Below, piece by piece: positions 60,274 through 61,094 of a stretch of DNA of 61,094 nt. A model generated the notes under the pieces. That model saw only the letters and a program-made list of their open reading frames with translations, did no database searches and was not told the origin of the DNA. The position numbers were made by a program, and so were the translations under genes. Source of the DNA: Halobacillus sp. A5 (lineage in GTDB: Bacteria; Bacillota; Bacilli; Bacillales; Halobacillaceae); assembly GCF_024189315.1 (NCBI RefSeq), contig NZ_JAIZEO010000009.1, forward strand, positions 1 through 61,094, read 5' to 3'. Each line of letters opens with the position of its first letter. The first letter of the stretch is position 1.

Positions 60274-60643
60274 TCATTATCACATCTCCTTTTATTATAT
60301 TCGCCGGCAGCCCCTAATCTAGCTTGTAGTCTCATAGCTTCGCTTGTTATGCGGGATCTAGGTCCCAACCAGCCTCAAACATGTTTCTACAAGTAGGGGG
60401 AGGACAGTATACAGGACGGGATCAGACTCCCAAGGGCAGGTACGTCCTTCCCCGGCTACCTAAATAATAACCTATAAAAAATAGGTCAACCAGAAATGAC
60501 TGGATGACCTTATAATACGATAGGGCAGCATTCCTGTTATGAAGAAATATCGTATTTCACCAAAAAATGACCTCTTGGTATGATAGATATGTCCTGAAGC
60601 TGGCCAGCACAAAGGACAAATTCGTATACCAGGAGGCCACGAA
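60274..60643. ncRNA. Non-coding region between two IS110 genes: bridge-RNA candidates
   Basis: The left half (60290-60470) is GC-rich and would be the leader of the minus-strand transposase (paired CCGGCAGCCCC / GGGG.GGCTACC-type segments). The right half has GGTCAACCAG/CTGGATGACC (~60487-60512), and GGTAT/ATACC enclosing GTCCT/AGGAC and GCTGGCCAGC (~60575-60631), just ahead of the plus-strand ATG. IS110-group bridge RNAs come from this position. The exact ends are unknown. Confidence 0.5.
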
Positions 60644-61094
60644 ATGAATTATAACCAAAATACAAAGCTTGCTCAAATAACTTCGCAAACTCTAATTGTA
60701 GGCGTAGATATTGCGAAACACAATCATGTCGCACGAGCTCAAGATTTTAGAGGTATAGAACTAGGATCATCTCTAACATTCGAGAATACACAAGCAGGAT
60801 TCAATAGCTTACTTGACTGGATTCAGCAGTTACTTACGGATCATAATAAGAATCAAATCTTGATTGGTATGGAACCTACCGGTCATTATTGGCTCAACCT
60901 AGCTCACTTTTTAAAGGAGAAGGATATCAAGTTCGTGGTAGTAAACCCCTCACATGTGAAGAAATCAAAAGAGTTGGATGATAATTCACCTACAAAGAAT
61001 GACATCAAAGATGCGAAGGTTATTGCACAATTAGTGAAAGATGGGAGATACGCTGAACCAAACATTCCGCAAGGAGTTTATGCAGAACTCCGTG
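60644..61094 (+). CDS. IS110-family transposase, 5' part (continues at 1-962)
   Basis: ATG 60644 follows AGGAGG by seven bases. Encodes MNYNQNTKLAQITSQTLIVG then VDIAKHNHVARAQD with the first catalytic Asp, and LIGMEPTGHYWLNLAHFL with the Glu. The frame continues without a break through the terminal overlap into 1-962, giving 428 aa in all. Bases 60969-61094 repeat 1-126. Confidence 0.93.
   Translation, partial: MNYNQNTKLAQITSQTLIVGVDIAKHNHVARAQDFRGIELGSSLTFENTQAGFNSLLDWIQQLLTDHNKNQILIGMEPTGHYWLNLAHFLKEKDIKFVVVNPSHVKKSKELDDNSPTKNDIKDAKVIAQLVKDGRYAEPNIPQGVYAELR
60969..61094. repeat. Terminal direct overlap, right copy
   Basis: Identical to 1-126; counts once in the circular molecule. Confidence 0.95.

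Overview
The window is a complete circular molecule read once round. Its first 126 bases are repeated exactly as its last 126, and one IS110-family transposase gene runs through the junction, so the unique length is about 60,968 bp. It is an AT-rich, low-GC Gram-positive plasmid. Strong GGAGG ribosome sites, sigma-A-like promoters, a Spo0E-like SQELD protein, a spore-surface-like protein, poly-gamma-glutamate genes and a TcpA/ConE-type conjugation operon all point to a spore-forming Bacillaceae host. The poly-gamma-glutamate genes might suggest a halophilic relative such as Halobacillus, but that is only an inference.

Layout. 1.3-4.4 kb is an array of small single genes (membrane proteins, GrpB, GNAT) separated by copies of a ~48 bp repeat; another copy lies at 58.9 kb. 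5.1-7.4 kb holds ParA plus a ribbon-helix-helix partner and small hydrophobic peptides. 7.4-11.6 kb holds a broken secreted-peptide gene, an operator-flanked regulator, an ArdC antirestriction protein, two structured non-coding elements and an AbrB-Doc toxin-antitoxin pair. 11.7-20.8 kb is a bacteriocin-type module: an RNPP (HTH+TPR) regulator with an overlapping exported pheromone gene, a LuxR-type regulator, a 69-aa Trp/Lys-rich leaderless bacteriocin candidate with its own ABC system, a second ABC system with a small membrane protein, and a two-component system. 22.7-25.0 kb has pgsB and pgsC followed by remnants of pgsA, capD and a YczE-type gene, cut off by a Tn3-family end. 25.5-33.4 kb is a defence island: EcoRII-type restriction enzyme, Dcm-type methyltransferase, a mismatch-glycosylase-like protein, an RloC-like ATPase and a serine resolvase. 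34-42 kb carries sporulation-linked and small unknown genes, a MerR-like plasmid protein and a RadC-like protein. 42.3-54.6 kb is one long minus-strand conjugation operon. 54.6-58.8 kb holds a nested inverted repeat (oriT/origin candidate), a primase-like replication gene, a likely antisense copy-control RNA and a MerR-like gene followed by decayed tandem copies. 59-61 kb and 0-1 kb carry two IS110-family elements placed head to head.

Three signals cross the whole molecule. (1) A palindrome of the form ACAAACGTAAAC..GTTTACGTTTGT occurs about fifteen times, often directly 3' of a gene, including one perfect 54-bp palindrome. (2) Duplicated 3' ends of resident genes (doc, and two MerR-like genes) flank inserted segments, several of them next to that palindrome. 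(3) Two long structured elements each occur twice with compensatory base changes, which indicates conserved RNA folds.

Together the genes describe a self-transmissible plasmid. It has partition, replication, antirestriction and toxin-antitoxin maintenance functions, protects its host with a restriction island, probably gives it a quorum-controlled bacteriocin, and touches sporulation. Names rest on motif recognition from the sequence alone; no database search was run.
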